A stretch of DNA of 22,531 nucleotides from positions 1-22,531 of the forward strand of contig UQEO01000027.1 in the NCBI GenBank assembly GCA_900540095.1, in the 5' to 3' direction. Shown piece by piece: positions 1-7,267 of this stretch. Numbering within the stretch: the first letter of the stretch is position 1; every line of letters starts with the position of its first letter. Below the pieces are notes generated by a model, which saw only the letters and a program-made list of their open reading frames with translations, was not told the DNA's origin and ran no database searches. The position numbers and the translations under genes are program-made. Source of the stretch: an uncultured Collinsella sp. (lineage in GTDB: Bacteria > Actinomycetota > Coriobacteriia > Coriobacteriales > Coriobacteriaceae).

Positions 1-87
1 CGGGTCAATCTGCAGCGCGGCCCGAACCCCGTGAGGGCCGGCGCCTTTAGACGCGTGCCGGAAATCCAAGGGTTATACCCTAAGAGC
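1..87. other. left edge, possible 3' tail of an upstream gene
   Basis: No convincing gene is visible here. One forward frame reads from base 3 to a TAG at 48-50 and another reads from base 2 to a TGA at 30-32. Either could be the last codons of a gene that begins outside the window, because a terminator-like hairpin follows at 88-112. There is too little sequence to name a product. Confidence 0.2.
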
Positions 88-116
88 AAACCACCCCTTT
101 TAGGGGTGGTTTTGAT
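88..116 (+). terminator. rho-independent terminator
   Basis: A perfect 11-bp stem (88-98 paired with 102-112) closes a three-base TTT loop. The 3' arm ends in TTT and runs into GATT, so part of the U-tract lies in the stem. The shape is nearly symmetrical and could also act on the minus strand. It most likely ends a transcript entering from the left edge. Confidence 0.75.
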
Positions 117-154
117 TGGATACATGTTGCGTAATTGGCCTTGTCGGCACCTTT

Positions 155-308
155 CGCGGACTCGGATTTCGGAAGTGCGGGGAAAAACTCCGAATCTCCG
201 AGCACACTGCTCTTTTGCACCCTTGTGACCTGCGGTTTTGTTGCTAAAAAAGTCGGTCTGGTCGGCGGGGCTCAGTTTTTCACCGCACTTCCGAAAACCG
301 CGGTCTCG
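155..308. repeat. imperfect intergenic inverted repeat with a competing inner hairpin
   Basis: Bases 167-188 and 275-296 are reverse complements over 22 nt with one mismatch. Weaker pairing continues outward to about 155 and 308. The left arm also pairs locally, 161-173 with 189-202, so the same bases can form either a short hairpin or a long one enclosing about 85 nt. There is no credible ORF inside. It looks like a repeat element or a structured leader RNA upstream of the 530-979 gene. Copy number elsewhere cannot be judged from this window. Confidence 0.6.
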
Positions 309-489
309 CAATATGAAAAACGGCCTCCATAACTCTGGGTTAATGGATAAGTGTGGCCTTTCGACGTATATCACTGTCCGTTTATGGAACCTATCTCCAA
401 CGAGTCGTAGCCATAGTGTTTAATGTTAGAAACACATAGTTGTCGTCAGCCTGCTGGCGACGTTCCCCCTGATATCGGAGGTTCCAGGT
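309..489 (+). promoter_or_regulatory. leader region with a small hairpin
   Basis: This stretch has no gene and is visibly richer in A and T than the coding regions. It carries an 8-bp hairpin (442-449 with 454-461, four-base loop CCTG, one T-G pair). A GGAGG at 477-481 lies 8 nt before an ATG at 490. I find no clear -35/-10 pair, so the promoter of the downstream gene is not assigned. Confidence 0.35.
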
Positions 490-528
490 ATGTTTCGCGC
501 TCAGTTAAACAACTATCGGTTGGGCTAA
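490..528 (+). CDS. 12-codon micro-ORF, possible leader peptide
   Basis: The frame reads MFRAQLNNYRLG and then TAA at 526-528. Its ATG has a very good ribosome binding site, GGAGG at 477-481 with an 8-nt spacer. The next gene starts at 530, one base after this stop, and has no Shine-Dalgarno sequence of its own. The simplest reading is a leader peptide whose translation delivers ribosomes to the 530 start by termination-reinitiation. The other reading is a one-base indel, natural or from sequencing, that splits the N-terminus of a single protein. No match to a known leader peptide is recognised. Confidence 0.45.
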   Translation: MFRAQLNNYRLG

Positions 529-529
529 C

Positions 530-979
530 ATGGGTCGCCGTGCTATTTCGATAACCCTTGCAGTGGTCTGCCTGGCTGTGCTCCTGGGCGTTACAGGGCT
601 GTTTGCTATAAGCCGGGAAACGTCCTATATGCAGGAATGCGCTTCCGAAGGGTTTGCCATTGATGGTTACTATCGGGATGACAAAACGAGTCGGGAAACC
701 CTGGCTTTTCTTGAGGAGGACAGCTGTCGATGGCAGCTGGTCGATCAAGACGGAATCTGCACAGACGGGCAGTTTAAGCGTACGGATGACCCCAACATCC
801 TGATATTAAAGAAGGAAAACGGCGAAGAATTCGGCACGATTCACGTTGCGTATATATCGCGCCGACGCAATCAGGGGCAGATTTACCTAATTAGAAATAC
901 TAAGGTGACCCGATTTTATCTGGTGAGCACCGATCCGGCGTTTACAGTGGAATCTGGCGATGTCGATGCGGACGTTTGA
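530..979 (+). CDS. small membrane-anchored or exported protein of unknown function
   Basis: The predicted protein has 149 residues and no family I recognise. Residues about 4-27 form a single hydrophobic segment after MGRR, which suggests an uncleaved signal anchor or signal peptide. The rest is hydrophilic, with alternating charged and beta-prone stretches and three cysteines (two of them likely outside), so an extracytoplasmic domain is likely. The start is fixed by a TAA upstream in the same frame at 506-508. There is no ribosome binding site in front of it, and the micro-ORF at 490-528 ends one base before. Codon choice (ATA, TTA, AAA, AGA) is less GC-biased than in the neighbouring genes, which hints at later acquisition or weak expression. 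Confidence 0.6.
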   Translation: MGRRAISITLAVVCLAVLLGVTGLFAISRETSYMQECASEGFAIDGYYRDDKTSRETLAFLEEDSCRWQLVDQDGICTDGQFKRTDDPNILILKKENGEEFGTIHVAYISRRRNQGQIYLIRNTKVTRFYLVSTDPAFTVESGDVDADV

Positions 980-1104
980 TTCACGGCAATAAAACGGCGA
1001 GCGGGGCGCGGGTGTGAACTGAACCCCTCTATTTGCTCGTGTCCGTATCGCGTCTGCGCCTCGTCATAACTTGCGTCCGTGCGAGCGCTCATCCCGCGCC
1101 GGCA
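980..1104. other. gap between convergent genes
   Basis: This 125-nt gap lies between the 3' ends of the 530-979 gene and the minus-strand DUF389 gene. I see no clean terminator with a U-tract for either strand and no credible small ORF. Confidence 0.4.
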
Positions 1105-2244
1105 TCACTTCACGTCAAATTCCACGCGATCGAGTTCAGGCACGTTGAGGTCGATGAGCTTGCGAGCGACGTGACGGTCGTGTGCCCCAAGCGCCTCGCC
1201 TGTCGTCACATGGGCGACAATCTCGCGCTCGACGATGCCCTCTTCCTCGCCTTCGTTAGCCGAGGTTTCGACGGCGACGGTGTAGTCCTTAAAGCCCGGT
1301 AGCACCGCCGCAAGCTCGCGCGTGGTTTCGGTGACGCCGTAGCCGTCCTGCACGCCGGACTGCGCCGAGCCAATAGACCCCGCCGTCATGACGATGCAGG
1401 GGATGGCAAAGACTACCGTGCCCACAATGATGCGGCGGCGCACCTTGCGTGATAGCTCGTCGACCTCGGCATCTTCCTCGGCAGTCACAATGCCGTCGCC
1501 GTTGAGGTCGCGCTTGAGCGGCACGCGCAATAGAAGCAGCACGGCTTCGGCGGCCAGTGCGATAAAGACCACGTTGATGCCAAACTCATAAAGCGCCGAG
1601 AGAAACAGTGACCCGCTTGCGATGGCGATGCCATAGCCCGCCGCACACAGGGGCGGCATGAGCGCGGTCGCCACGGCCACGCCGGCGATGAGCGTGGCGG
1701 GGTCCCGGGCGCGCGAGTTGCCCAGGCCACCCGCAAAGCCGCCCGCAAGTGCGACGGCAAGGTCCCACACAGTCGGTGTCGAATTGTCGATGATGGCGGC
1801 CGTGGTGGTGCCAAGGGGCGAGAGCTTAAAATACAGCGTGGACGTGATCAGACAAAAAGCCATCTGCAGCACGAGGCCGGCGACGGCCTCGACGGCAATC
1901 TCGCGGTCGAGCGTGGCGATGCCGTATGCCATGGCAAGGACCGAGCCCATGAGCGGACAGATGAGCATGGCGCCCACGATGGCAATGTCCGAGTCGATAT
2001 CGAGGCCAATGCTCGCGATGAGCATGGCGATGATGAGGATGCACAGGTGAGAGCCGGTCAGCCGCGCCCCGTTTACAAAGCGCTTGCGAATCACGTGGTA
2101 GGGCGCGCGACCCTCGCGAATGTTGAATGCCTGCTTTAGAAAGCGGCTTGCGTTCTCCATGGCCTCGCTGTGGGCGGGGCGGATGCCATGGCGCCGATGA
2201 TGGCGCTCGCGCAGTCGCTTGAGCTGTTGTTTATCGAGTTCCAT
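1105..2244 (-). CDS. DUF389 family multipass membrane protein with EF-hand-like loop
   Basis: This 379-residue protein carries the hallmarks of DUF389 (TIGR00341-like). There are five or six hydrophobic segments between residues about 66 and 240, with conserved NSTPT (154-158) and a TALMPPLCAAGYG stretch (193-205). A further membrane helix lies near 272-288, followed by a soluble C-terminal domain. No biochemical function is established for the family. Residues 246-257 read DLNGDGIVTAEE, a canonical calcium-binding EF-hand loop pattern with acidic or Asn ligands at positions 1, 3, 5 and 12. It sits in the cytosolic or external loop before the last helix. The ATG at 2244 is chosen because GAGG lies 5 nt upstream of it. 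The in-frame GTG at 2250 abuts that site. It is in the same direction as the OPT gene, but a terminator separates them. Confidence 0.85.
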   Translation of the reverse strand: MELDKQQLKRLRERHHRRHGIRPAHSEAMENASRFLKQAFNIREGRAPYHVIRKRFVNGARLTGSHLCILIIAMLIASIGLDIDSDIAIVGAMLICPLMGSVLAMAYGIATLDREIAVEAVAGLVLQMAFCLITSTLYFKLSPLGTTTAAIIDNSTPTVWDLAVALAGGFAGGLGNSRARDPATLIAGVAVATALMPPLCAAGYGIAIASGSLFLSALYEFGINVVFIALAAEAVLLLLRVPLKRDLNGDGIVTAEEDAEVDELSRKVRRRIIVGTVVFAIPCIVMTAGSIGSAQSGVQDGYGVTETTRELAAVLPGFKDYTVAVETSANEGEEEGIVEREIVAHVTTGEALGAHDRHVARKLIDLNVPELDRVEFDVK

Positions 2245-2395
2245 GTCCACCTCGTATTGCCGTAGGAACGCGGGTGCGTTTGCAGCATGTACTCTACACC
2301 GTGACGGGCGGGGCGGTCATCTTGACATGGAACTTAGGCGAGCAGGCAAAGGAAGACACGCCACATACAAGTACTGCCGAGGGTTTCGGCAGATA

Positions 2396-2434
2396 CAAAA
2401 AGCGCGGGGCCGGATGGTCTCCGACCCCGCGCTC
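2396..2434 (-). terminator. rho-independent terminator of the OPT gene
   Basis: On the minus strand a perfect 9-bp GC stem (2401-2409 with 2425-2433) is followed by TTTTTGT. It lies 25 nt beyond the in-frame family stop at 2459. The frameshifted reading frame would run straight through it, which supports 2459 as the ancestral gene end. Confidence 0.9.
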
Positions 2435-2458
2435 TGCACGGGTGCGTTGTTGTTTGGT

Positions 2459-4151
2459 TTAGCCCAGCAGGCTCAGGCCAACAGAGACAAACGCCAGGAT
2501 AACGCCGACGATGGACTCGCCACCGAGCAGGCCGCTGGCGACAACCAGGCCCTGCTCCTGGAAGGCGGCATCCTTGGCGGTCTTCTCCTCGTCCGAAAGC
2601 CCGGCGTTGGCATCGCGGTGGGCTGCCCACTTGTCGTAGGCGAGCTTGACGCAGGAGCCCAGGAAGGCCGTGAGCGACATGTAGAACGCCCAGGCCGATC
2701 ATCATGGCCGGAATGCCGAGCCAGTACATGACGATGCCGGCGATAAAGCCGCCCGCAAACCACGGCACGCTCGGGATGCCCGAGACCATGGTGGCGACCA
2801 CGCTTGCCTGTGCGGCCACAAAACTCTTGTCGGGGCCAAAGGCGTCCGGACCATAGGCGGTGACGAGCGCGACCATGACGGCGGCGGCGACCAGGGCGCC
2901 CACGATGCCGCCAATGGCCTGGCCGACCCACTGCGCGCGCGGGTTGGTGCCCAGCACGGCGCCGGCCTTGAAGTCGTTCATGACGTCGCCCGCAAGGCCG
3001 CACGCCACGGCCACGATGCCGGCGATAAAGAACAGCTTGACCTGAGCGAGCTGCGCGAAGGCGGCAACGATGAGCATGACGATGAGGCCGAAGATCTCCA
3101 TGGGGTCGATGCCCGTCTGGCCGCAGCTCTGCGCGCTCATGATGGTGGTGACAAAGGTGAACAGCGTGACGATGACGGCCGGAACGGGGCCAAGGTCGAG
3201 CACGATGGCGATGATCACGGCGATGGCGGCAGCGCCCAGGCCGATGATACCGGCGTCGAGTTTAAGGGAGCCCGAGATGAGCGACTGCTCGTCGGTGTCG
3301 GTGGAGCTGTCGGCGGCGAGGCCGCGGACGATACCGGCGACCTGCGGAAGGATGTCCTTGAGGACGACGGCGACGCCAAAGCCCATCATGAGGCCCATAC
3401 CCAGGGACTTGACGATGCCCTGTGCGGTCATAACGTCAAACAGACCGGCAGCGGTGCCGCCGACGATGATGCCAAAATTGCCCAGCAGCGCGCCGGCAAA
3501 CCAGAACGCGACGGGGGCGAAGCCCACCAAAAAGCCGATGGACAGCAACATGGGCGAGTTGTAGATGGCAAAGGTCACGCCGGGGATATTGAGCGTGCAC
3601 AGCATGCTGGGCACAATGCCCAGAGCGTCGCGCAGCACGCTGTAGATGCCGGCGATGGCCATGGAGCCAAAGAGCTGCTTGCCGGTCTTGCCGCCGGCCT
3701 CGGTCGCGCGCAGGGTCTGAGCTGCGGCGTTGCCGGTGGGGAACTCAAGCGCGGCGTCCACGATAAAGTGACGGTGGATGAGTGCCGTGGCCAGCAGGCC
3801 TAGGATAGTGCCGGCGAGTGCCACGATAAACATGTCGAGCCAACTGATCTGGTCGGCATAGCCCAGCATCCAGGCGCCCGGGATGGTAAACGCCAGACCG
3901 CCAGCGACCATGGCGCCTGCGGACATGATGGTGTGGGTGACGTTGGCCTCGTTGAGGCTGGCGTTGCCCATGAGCTTCAGGAAGAACAGCGAAATGACGG
4001 CAGCGAAAATGATCGGCCAGGGGAGGGCGCCCATCTTGAGGGCGGTGTAGGCCGAGCTTGCCGTGATGATCACGCAGCCAAGGACGCCGATGACGACGCC
4101 GCGCAGCGTGAGTTGCCCGCGCATCGAAGCGCGGTTCGAGGGATTGCTCAT
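2459..4151 (-). pseudogene. OPT family oligopeptide transporter, interrupted by a one-base frameshift
   Basis: This is a proton-coupled oligopeptide or metal-chelate transporter of the OPT superfamily, with about a dozen hydrophobic segments. The N-terminal SAYTALKMG and the FPTGNAAAQTL motif (around residue 138) fit bacterial members. The start has AAGGAG 6 nt upstream. The frame is good from 4151 to about 2688. There a four-base GTTC (2684-2687 on the plus strand) stands where three bases would keep the frame. Beyond it the family-like C-terminus continues in another frame to a stop at 2459, including a last helix near GESIVGVILAFVSVGLSLLG. With one base removed the product would be about 563 residues. 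As written, the frame runs on to 2334 with an arginine- and proline-rich tail that looks like out-of-frame sequence. It may be a real lesion or an assembly error. Confidence 0.8.
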
Positions 4152-4261
4152 ATAAAACTCCTTTGCGTATATCCGCTTCCCCCGGGAGCGCCGTTACGGA
4201 TACGGCGCGGGAAGTCGGGTTACCAAGGGCCGCCGCGTGAGCTCGCAAACGACCGCGCACC

Positions 4262-4316
4262 AGTATAGCCGCAAGCTAGTCATTTTGGGATGACTGGTTT
4301 AGGTAGGCGATATACT
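4262..4316. promoter_or_regulatory. divergent promoter region with central palindrome
   Basis: A TATACT -10 box faces each way: 4262-4267 on the minus strand toward the OPT gene, and 4311-4316 on the plus strand toward coaX. Between them is a perfect 6-bp inverted repeat with a 6-nt spacer, AGTCAT-N6-ATGACT at 4278-4295. It extends to 8 bp with one mismatch. Neither side shows a good -35 hexamer, and the palindrome occupies roughly that position. This fits a shared regulator-binding site. The regulator is unknown. Confidence 0.45.
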
Positions 4317-4343
4317 GCTGGGCAGACGAAAGGAGCGCCGACG

Positions 4344-5195
4344 ATGCTTAATGGGTGCGCATATATATTGACGGTCGACGTGGGCAACACGTTCATTCGC
4401 TTTGGCCTGTTTGCAGAGGATTCGGCCGCGGCGCAGGAATGTCCGCTTGCGACGTGCGAGATCACCACGCCGTCGAGCATCACGGCAGACGAGGCGCGCA
4501 TGCGTCTCGTGCAGGTCATGGCCGCACTGGCGGCCGATGCGGGCATGCCGGGCGCGCTTGTGTCCACGGCTGCTGTGCTGAGCTGCGTGGTCCCGGCGCT
4601 CGAGCGCCCGTGGAAGGCGGCACTTTCCCGTACCTGCACGGGGCGCGTGCTCACGGTGGGGCCGGGACTTAAGACCGGCATGCCCGTGCACTACGACGAT
4701 CCGGCCGAGATTGGCCCCGACCGCATTGCCGATGCCGTGGCGGCCCGCGCCGTCTACGGCTCGCCGTGCATCGTGATTGACCTGGGCACGACGACCAATA
4801 TCGAGGTCATCGACGCGCATGGCGCCTTTGTTGGTGGCGTTATCGCGCCGGGGCTGGCGCTCGGCGCCCGCTCGCTTTCGGCGGCAGCAGCGCGCCTGCC
4901 TCAGGTTGAGCCCTCGTCGCCGACGCACGTCATCGGCCGCAATACGCGCGAGGCCATGCGCTCGGGCGTGGTTTTGGGCGAGGTGGCCCGCATCGACGGC
5001 ATGCTCGACATGGTGCTCGCCGAGATGCGTGCGACCAAGGCCGCGGGGGAGGGCGATGTGCCCATCGTCATTACCGGCGACGATGCCGAGGCGCTTGCGG
5101 CGCTGGTCGGCCATAGCCTGACGGTCGACGATGCGCTGACGCTGCGGGGCCTCGCCGAGCTCTACCACATCAACCAAAAGCCCCGCCGCGCGTAG
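4344..5195 (+). CDS. coaX: type III pantothenate kinase
   Basis: CoaX phosphorylates pantothenate with ATP, the first committed step of coenzyme A synthesis. The 283-residue length is close to the family norm. The ASKHA-fold signatures are clear: DVGNT at residues 12-16 for phosphate binding, GPDR at 124-127 for pantothenate recognition, DLGTTT at 146-151 and GGVIAPG at 164-170. The ATG at 4344 has AAAGGAG at 4329-4335 with an 8-nt gap. The upstream in-frame ATG at 4290 lies before the predicted -10 box and has no ribosome binding site. Type III enzymes are not inhibited by coenzyme A and use a monovalent cation. A -10 box at 4311-4316 would give a leader of about 20 nt. Confidence 0.95.
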   Translation: MLNGCAYILTVDVGNTFIRFGLFAEDSAAAQECPLATCEITTPSSITADEARMRLVQVMAALAADAGMPGALVSTAAVLSCVVPALERPWKAALSRTCTGRVLTVGPGLKTGMPVHYDDPAEIGPDRIADAVAARAVYGSPCIVIDLGTTTNIEVIDAHGAFVGGVIAPGLALGARSLSAAAARLPQVEPSSPTHVIGRNTREAMRSGVVLGEVARIDGMLDMVLAEMRATKAAGEGDVPIVITGDDAEALAALVGHSLTVDDALTLRGLAELYHINQKPRRA

Positions 5196-5238
5196 CGATG
5201 GGGGCAATGGGACAAAAACGTCTCCACCTTCCACCTGC

Positions 5239-5244
5239 TACAAT
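5239..5244 (+). promoter_or_regulatory. possible -10 box for the dCMP deaminase gene
   Basis: TACAAT matches the -10 consensus in five of six positions and lies 35 nt before the chosen start. No matching -35 element stands at the usual distance, so this is a weak call. The gene may instead be read from coaX, which ends 83 nt upstream of the start. Confidence 0.3.
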
Positions 5245-5278
5245 GGGTCAAACTATTGCGATTTCGGAGGTGTCTGCC

Positions 5279-5803
5279 ATGTCGGACGATCTTCATCAAA
5301 CCGCGTCGGGCAAGCGCCGCGACGTTATTAGCTGGGATGAGTTCTTTATGAGCGTGGCCATCGCCGCGCAGCGCCGCAGTAAGGACCCCAACACGCAGGT
5401 GGGCGCGTGCATCGCCAGCACCAACCACCGCATCCTTTCGGTGGGCTACAACGGTACGCCCTCGGCGCTCAACGACGACTTTTTCCCGTGGGGCACGAGC
5501 GATGACCCGCTGCAGGACAAGCATAACTACGTAGTCCATGCCGAGGCCAACGCCGTGCTCAACTATCGCGGCTCGCTCAAAGACCTTGAGGGTTCCACGG
5601 TCTACGTCACGCTGTTCCCGTGCCACGACTGCGCCAAGATCCTGGCACAGGTGGGTGTGGGCGAGGTCGTCTACCTGGACAATAAGTATGCCGACACCGA
5701 TGACGGCCGTATCAGCCGCCGCATTCTCGACTCCTGCGGCATCAGCTACCGCCAGGTCATCGTCGATGTCCAGATTGGTACCGGGGGACAAGCTCAGCAG
5801 TAA
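5279..5803 (+). CDS. deoxycytidylate (dCMP) deaminase family protein
   Basis: This is a zinc-dependent deaminase that probably converts dCMP to dUMP, the feed for thymidylate synthesis. The 174-residue protein has the paired zinc motifs of the family: HAEAN at residues 87-91, with catalytic Glu89, and PCHDC at 114-118. An N-terminal SWDEFFMSVA segment followed by SKDPNTQVGA (34-43) is typical of dCMP deaminases and of ComEB. The start at 5279 is set by GGAGG at 5266-5270 with an 8-nt spacer. The longer in-frame ATG at 5198 lacks a site and adds a non-conserved tail. ComEB-like naming is possible, but the window has no competence genes. Confidence 0.88.
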   Translation: MSDDLHQTASGKRRDVISWDEFFMSVAIAAQRRSKDPNTQVGACIASTNHRILSVGYNGTPSALNDDFFPWGTSDDPLQDKHNYVVHAEANAVLNYRGSLKDLEGSTVYVTLFPCHDCAKILAQVGVGEVVYLDNKYADTDDGRISRRILDSCGISYRQVIVDVQIGTGGQAQQ

Positions 5804-5805
5804 TA

Positions 5806-5834
5806 TGCGTTGTCGCTATCTGGCGACGAACGCA
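5806..5834 (+). terminator. strong hairpin right after the deaminase stop
   Basis: An 11-bp stem (5806-5816 with 5823-5834, one bulged base) starts three bases after the stop codon. No U-run follows it, so it may be a 3'-end protecting or weak terminator structure and not a classical terminator. Confidence 0.5.
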
Positions 5835-5936
5835 GCTCAAAGAGCCCCGTCCCAAATTGACTACTCGTGAAAGTCGCGTCTGCGCGCATGGACGGCTCGT
5901 GAGCGGGTACATGGCTGTAGTAACATAGCTTCTGTC

Positions 5937-5952
5937 CGCGGGCGTGCCCGCG
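5937..5952 (+). promoter_or_regulatory. GC hairpin in the nfu leader
   Basis: CGCGGGC-GT-GCCCGCG is a perfect 7-bp inverted repeat with a 2-nt centre, ending 10 nt before the AAAGGAG of the next gene. It could be a protein-binding palindrome or a small RNA hairpin. A TAACAT at 5921-5926 could serve as a -10 box just upstream, but without a clear -35. Confidence 0.3.
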
Positions 5953-5974
5953 TTATTGTGAGAAAGGAGCCCCT

Positions 5975-6253
5975 GTGGCTGTTAACGAAGAGCTGCTTAA
6001 GAAGGTTCTTGAAGAGATTCGCCCCAACCTGCAGGCCGACGGTGGCGATATGGAGTATGTGGGCGTCGACGACGAGGGCGTCGTTAAGCTGGAACTGCAG
6101 GGCGCTTGCGCCGGCTGTCCCATGAGCTCGCTGACCCTTTCCATGGGTATCGAGCGCATCCTGAAGGAGCACGTGCCCGGCGTTACCCGCGTCGAGCAGG
6201 TCAATGCTTCCGGCGAGGCCGAGGACCTGTACGACGAGTACGCGCCGTTCTAA
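5975..6253 (+). CDS. NifU C-terminal domain (Nfu-type) iron-sulfur scaffold protein
   Basis: This small Fe-S cluster carrier has 92 residues and consists only of the NifU C-terminal domain. The signature CAGC at residues 45-48, followed by PMSSLTL, provides the two cysteines that hold a cluster at a homodimer interface. The surrounding RPNLQADGGDMEYV and the C-terminal PGVTRVEQV are typical. It starts with GTG at 5975, supported by AAAGGAG at 5963-5969 with a 5-nt gap. It probably hands [4Fe-4S] clusters to apoproteins in the cytoplasm. No suf or isc genes are in view, so its partners are unknown. The gene ends 109 nt before lgt. Confidence 0.92.
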   Translation: MAVNEELLKKVLEEIRPNLQADGGDMEYVGVDDEGVVKLELQGACAGCPMSSLTLSMGIERILKEHVPGVTRVEQVNASGEAEDLYDEYAPF

Positions 6254-6264
6254 GATGCGAAAGC

Positions 6265-6337
6265 TGCGGACGGTACGCTCCGCATAGACGTTACGTCCAA
6301 ATATGCGGCTGCGAGCGCAAGGCCCGCGGCCGCATAT
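6265..6337 (+). promoter_or_regulatory. two hairpins in the nfu-lgt gap
   Basis: The first hairpin has a 6-bp stem (6265-6270 with 6279-6284). The second is much stronger: a 13-bp stem, 6301-6313 with 6325-6337, one T-G pair and an 11-nt loop. It ends about 13 nt before the purine-rich ribosome binding site of lgt. Neither is followed by a U-run, so control of lgt translation or mRNA processing is more likely than termination. Confidence 0.45.
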
Positions 6338-6362
6338 GTATGTAGGGAGCAGGGGGATCGAT

Positions 6363-7184
6363 ATGCTCAACGACCTCTACCATATGCTTGACCCCGTTGC
6401 GATCTCGGCGGGCCCCATCACGATCTACTGGTACGGTCTGGCCTATGTGGTCGGCGCCCTGCTCACGGCGGTCGTTATGTACCGCACGCAGCGTCGTTGG
6501 GGCTTCGACATCACGATCGATGACCTGACGAGCGTCGTGGTCGGTGCGGTCTTTGGCCTTATTATCGGCGCGCGCCTGTTTTACGTCGTCTTTTACGGTG
6601 ATGGCTACTATTTGGCCCACCCGCTCGAGATCTTTGCCACCAACGAGGGAGGCATGAGCTTCCACGGTGGCCTGGTGGGCGGCATCTTGGGTGGCATCAT
6701 CGTGTGCCGCATGTACAAGCTCGACGCCTGGACTTTGGCAGACCTCGCGGTCATCGGTGCTCCGCTGGCCCTGTGCCTGGGGCGCTGCGCCAACTTTGTC
6801 AACGGCGAGCTGTGGGGCAAGCCGACCGATCTGCCCTGGGGCGTGGTCTTTGGCGGCACCGCGGGCGATATACCGCGTCATCCTTCTCAGCTCTATGAGG
6901 CATTCCTAGAGGGCGTCGTGCTCTTCTGTATTTTGCAGGTGCTCAGCCGCAAAAAGCCGCTGCTGCCCCAGGGTACGTTTATGGGCGTGTTCGTGATGGG
7001 GTACGGCATCGTCCGCTTTCTCGTTGAGTTCGTGCGCGTGCCCGATGCCCAGTTGGGTTATCTGCTGGGCGGCGTCATCACCATGGGTCAGCTACTGAGC
7101 CTGCCGCTCGTGATCGCCGGTCTGGCGCTCATCATCTTCGCCCGTCGCCGCAACCAGCCCCAGCGCGTCTACCTGGACGCCTAA
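6363..7184 (+). CDS. lgt: prolipoprotein diacylglyceryl transferase
   Basis: Lgt moves diacylglycerol from phosphatidylglycerol to the lipobox cysteine of prolipoproteins in the cytoplasmic membrane. The 273-residue protein has about seven membrane segments. The essential HGGLVGG motif is at residues 101-107. The Lgt signature region GRCANFVNGE lies at 140-149, with conserved Arg141 and Asn144. RHPSQLYEA at 172-180 also fits. The ATG at 6363 follows a GGAGCAGGGGG stretch. The in-frame ATG at 6303 lies inside a hairpin and has no ribosome binding site. It is preceded by an nfu gene and followed by a 3' hairpin (7193-7227), so it may be a single transcription unit. Confidence 0.96.
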   Translation: MLNDLYHMLDPVAISAGPITIYWYGLAYVVGALLTAVVMYRTQRRWGFDITIDDLTSVVVGAVFGLIIGARLFYVVFYGDGYYLAHPLEIFATNEGGMSFHGGLVGGILGGIIVCRMYKLDAWTLADLAVIGAPLALCLGRCANFVNGELWGKPTDLPWGVVFGGTAGDIPRHPSQLYEAFLEGVVLFCILQVLSRKKPLLPQGTFMGVFVMGYGIVRFLVEFVRVPDAQLGYLLGGVITMGQLLSLPLVIAGLALIIFARRRNQPQRVYLDA

Positions 7185-7192
7185 CCACCAAA

Positions 7193-7227
7193 ACCACCAC
7201 AAAGGGGACAGGCACCTTTGTGGTGGT
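7193..7227 (+). repeat. 3'-end hairpin, copy 1 of a conserved-loop family
   Basis: A perfect 13-bp stem (7193-7205 with 7215-7227) encloses GGACAGGCA. It begins 8 nt after the lgt stop. The core AAAGGGGACAGGCACCTTTG closely resembles the hairpins after the genes ending at 9445 and 12076. No real U-tract follows. Confidence 0.7.
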
Positions 7228-7267
7228 CTTGCCGAGTTTGATAGGTTTCTAGAAAGGCTTTCGGACT

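Noticed and set aside
1033..1302. Plus-strand frame over the DUF389 3' end
   Set aside because: It is a shadow of the minus-strand gene without a start signal.
2334..2458. Read-through tail of the OPT frame
   Set aside because: The residues are Arg/Pro/Cys-rich out-of-frame sequence and the frame crosses a strong terminator.
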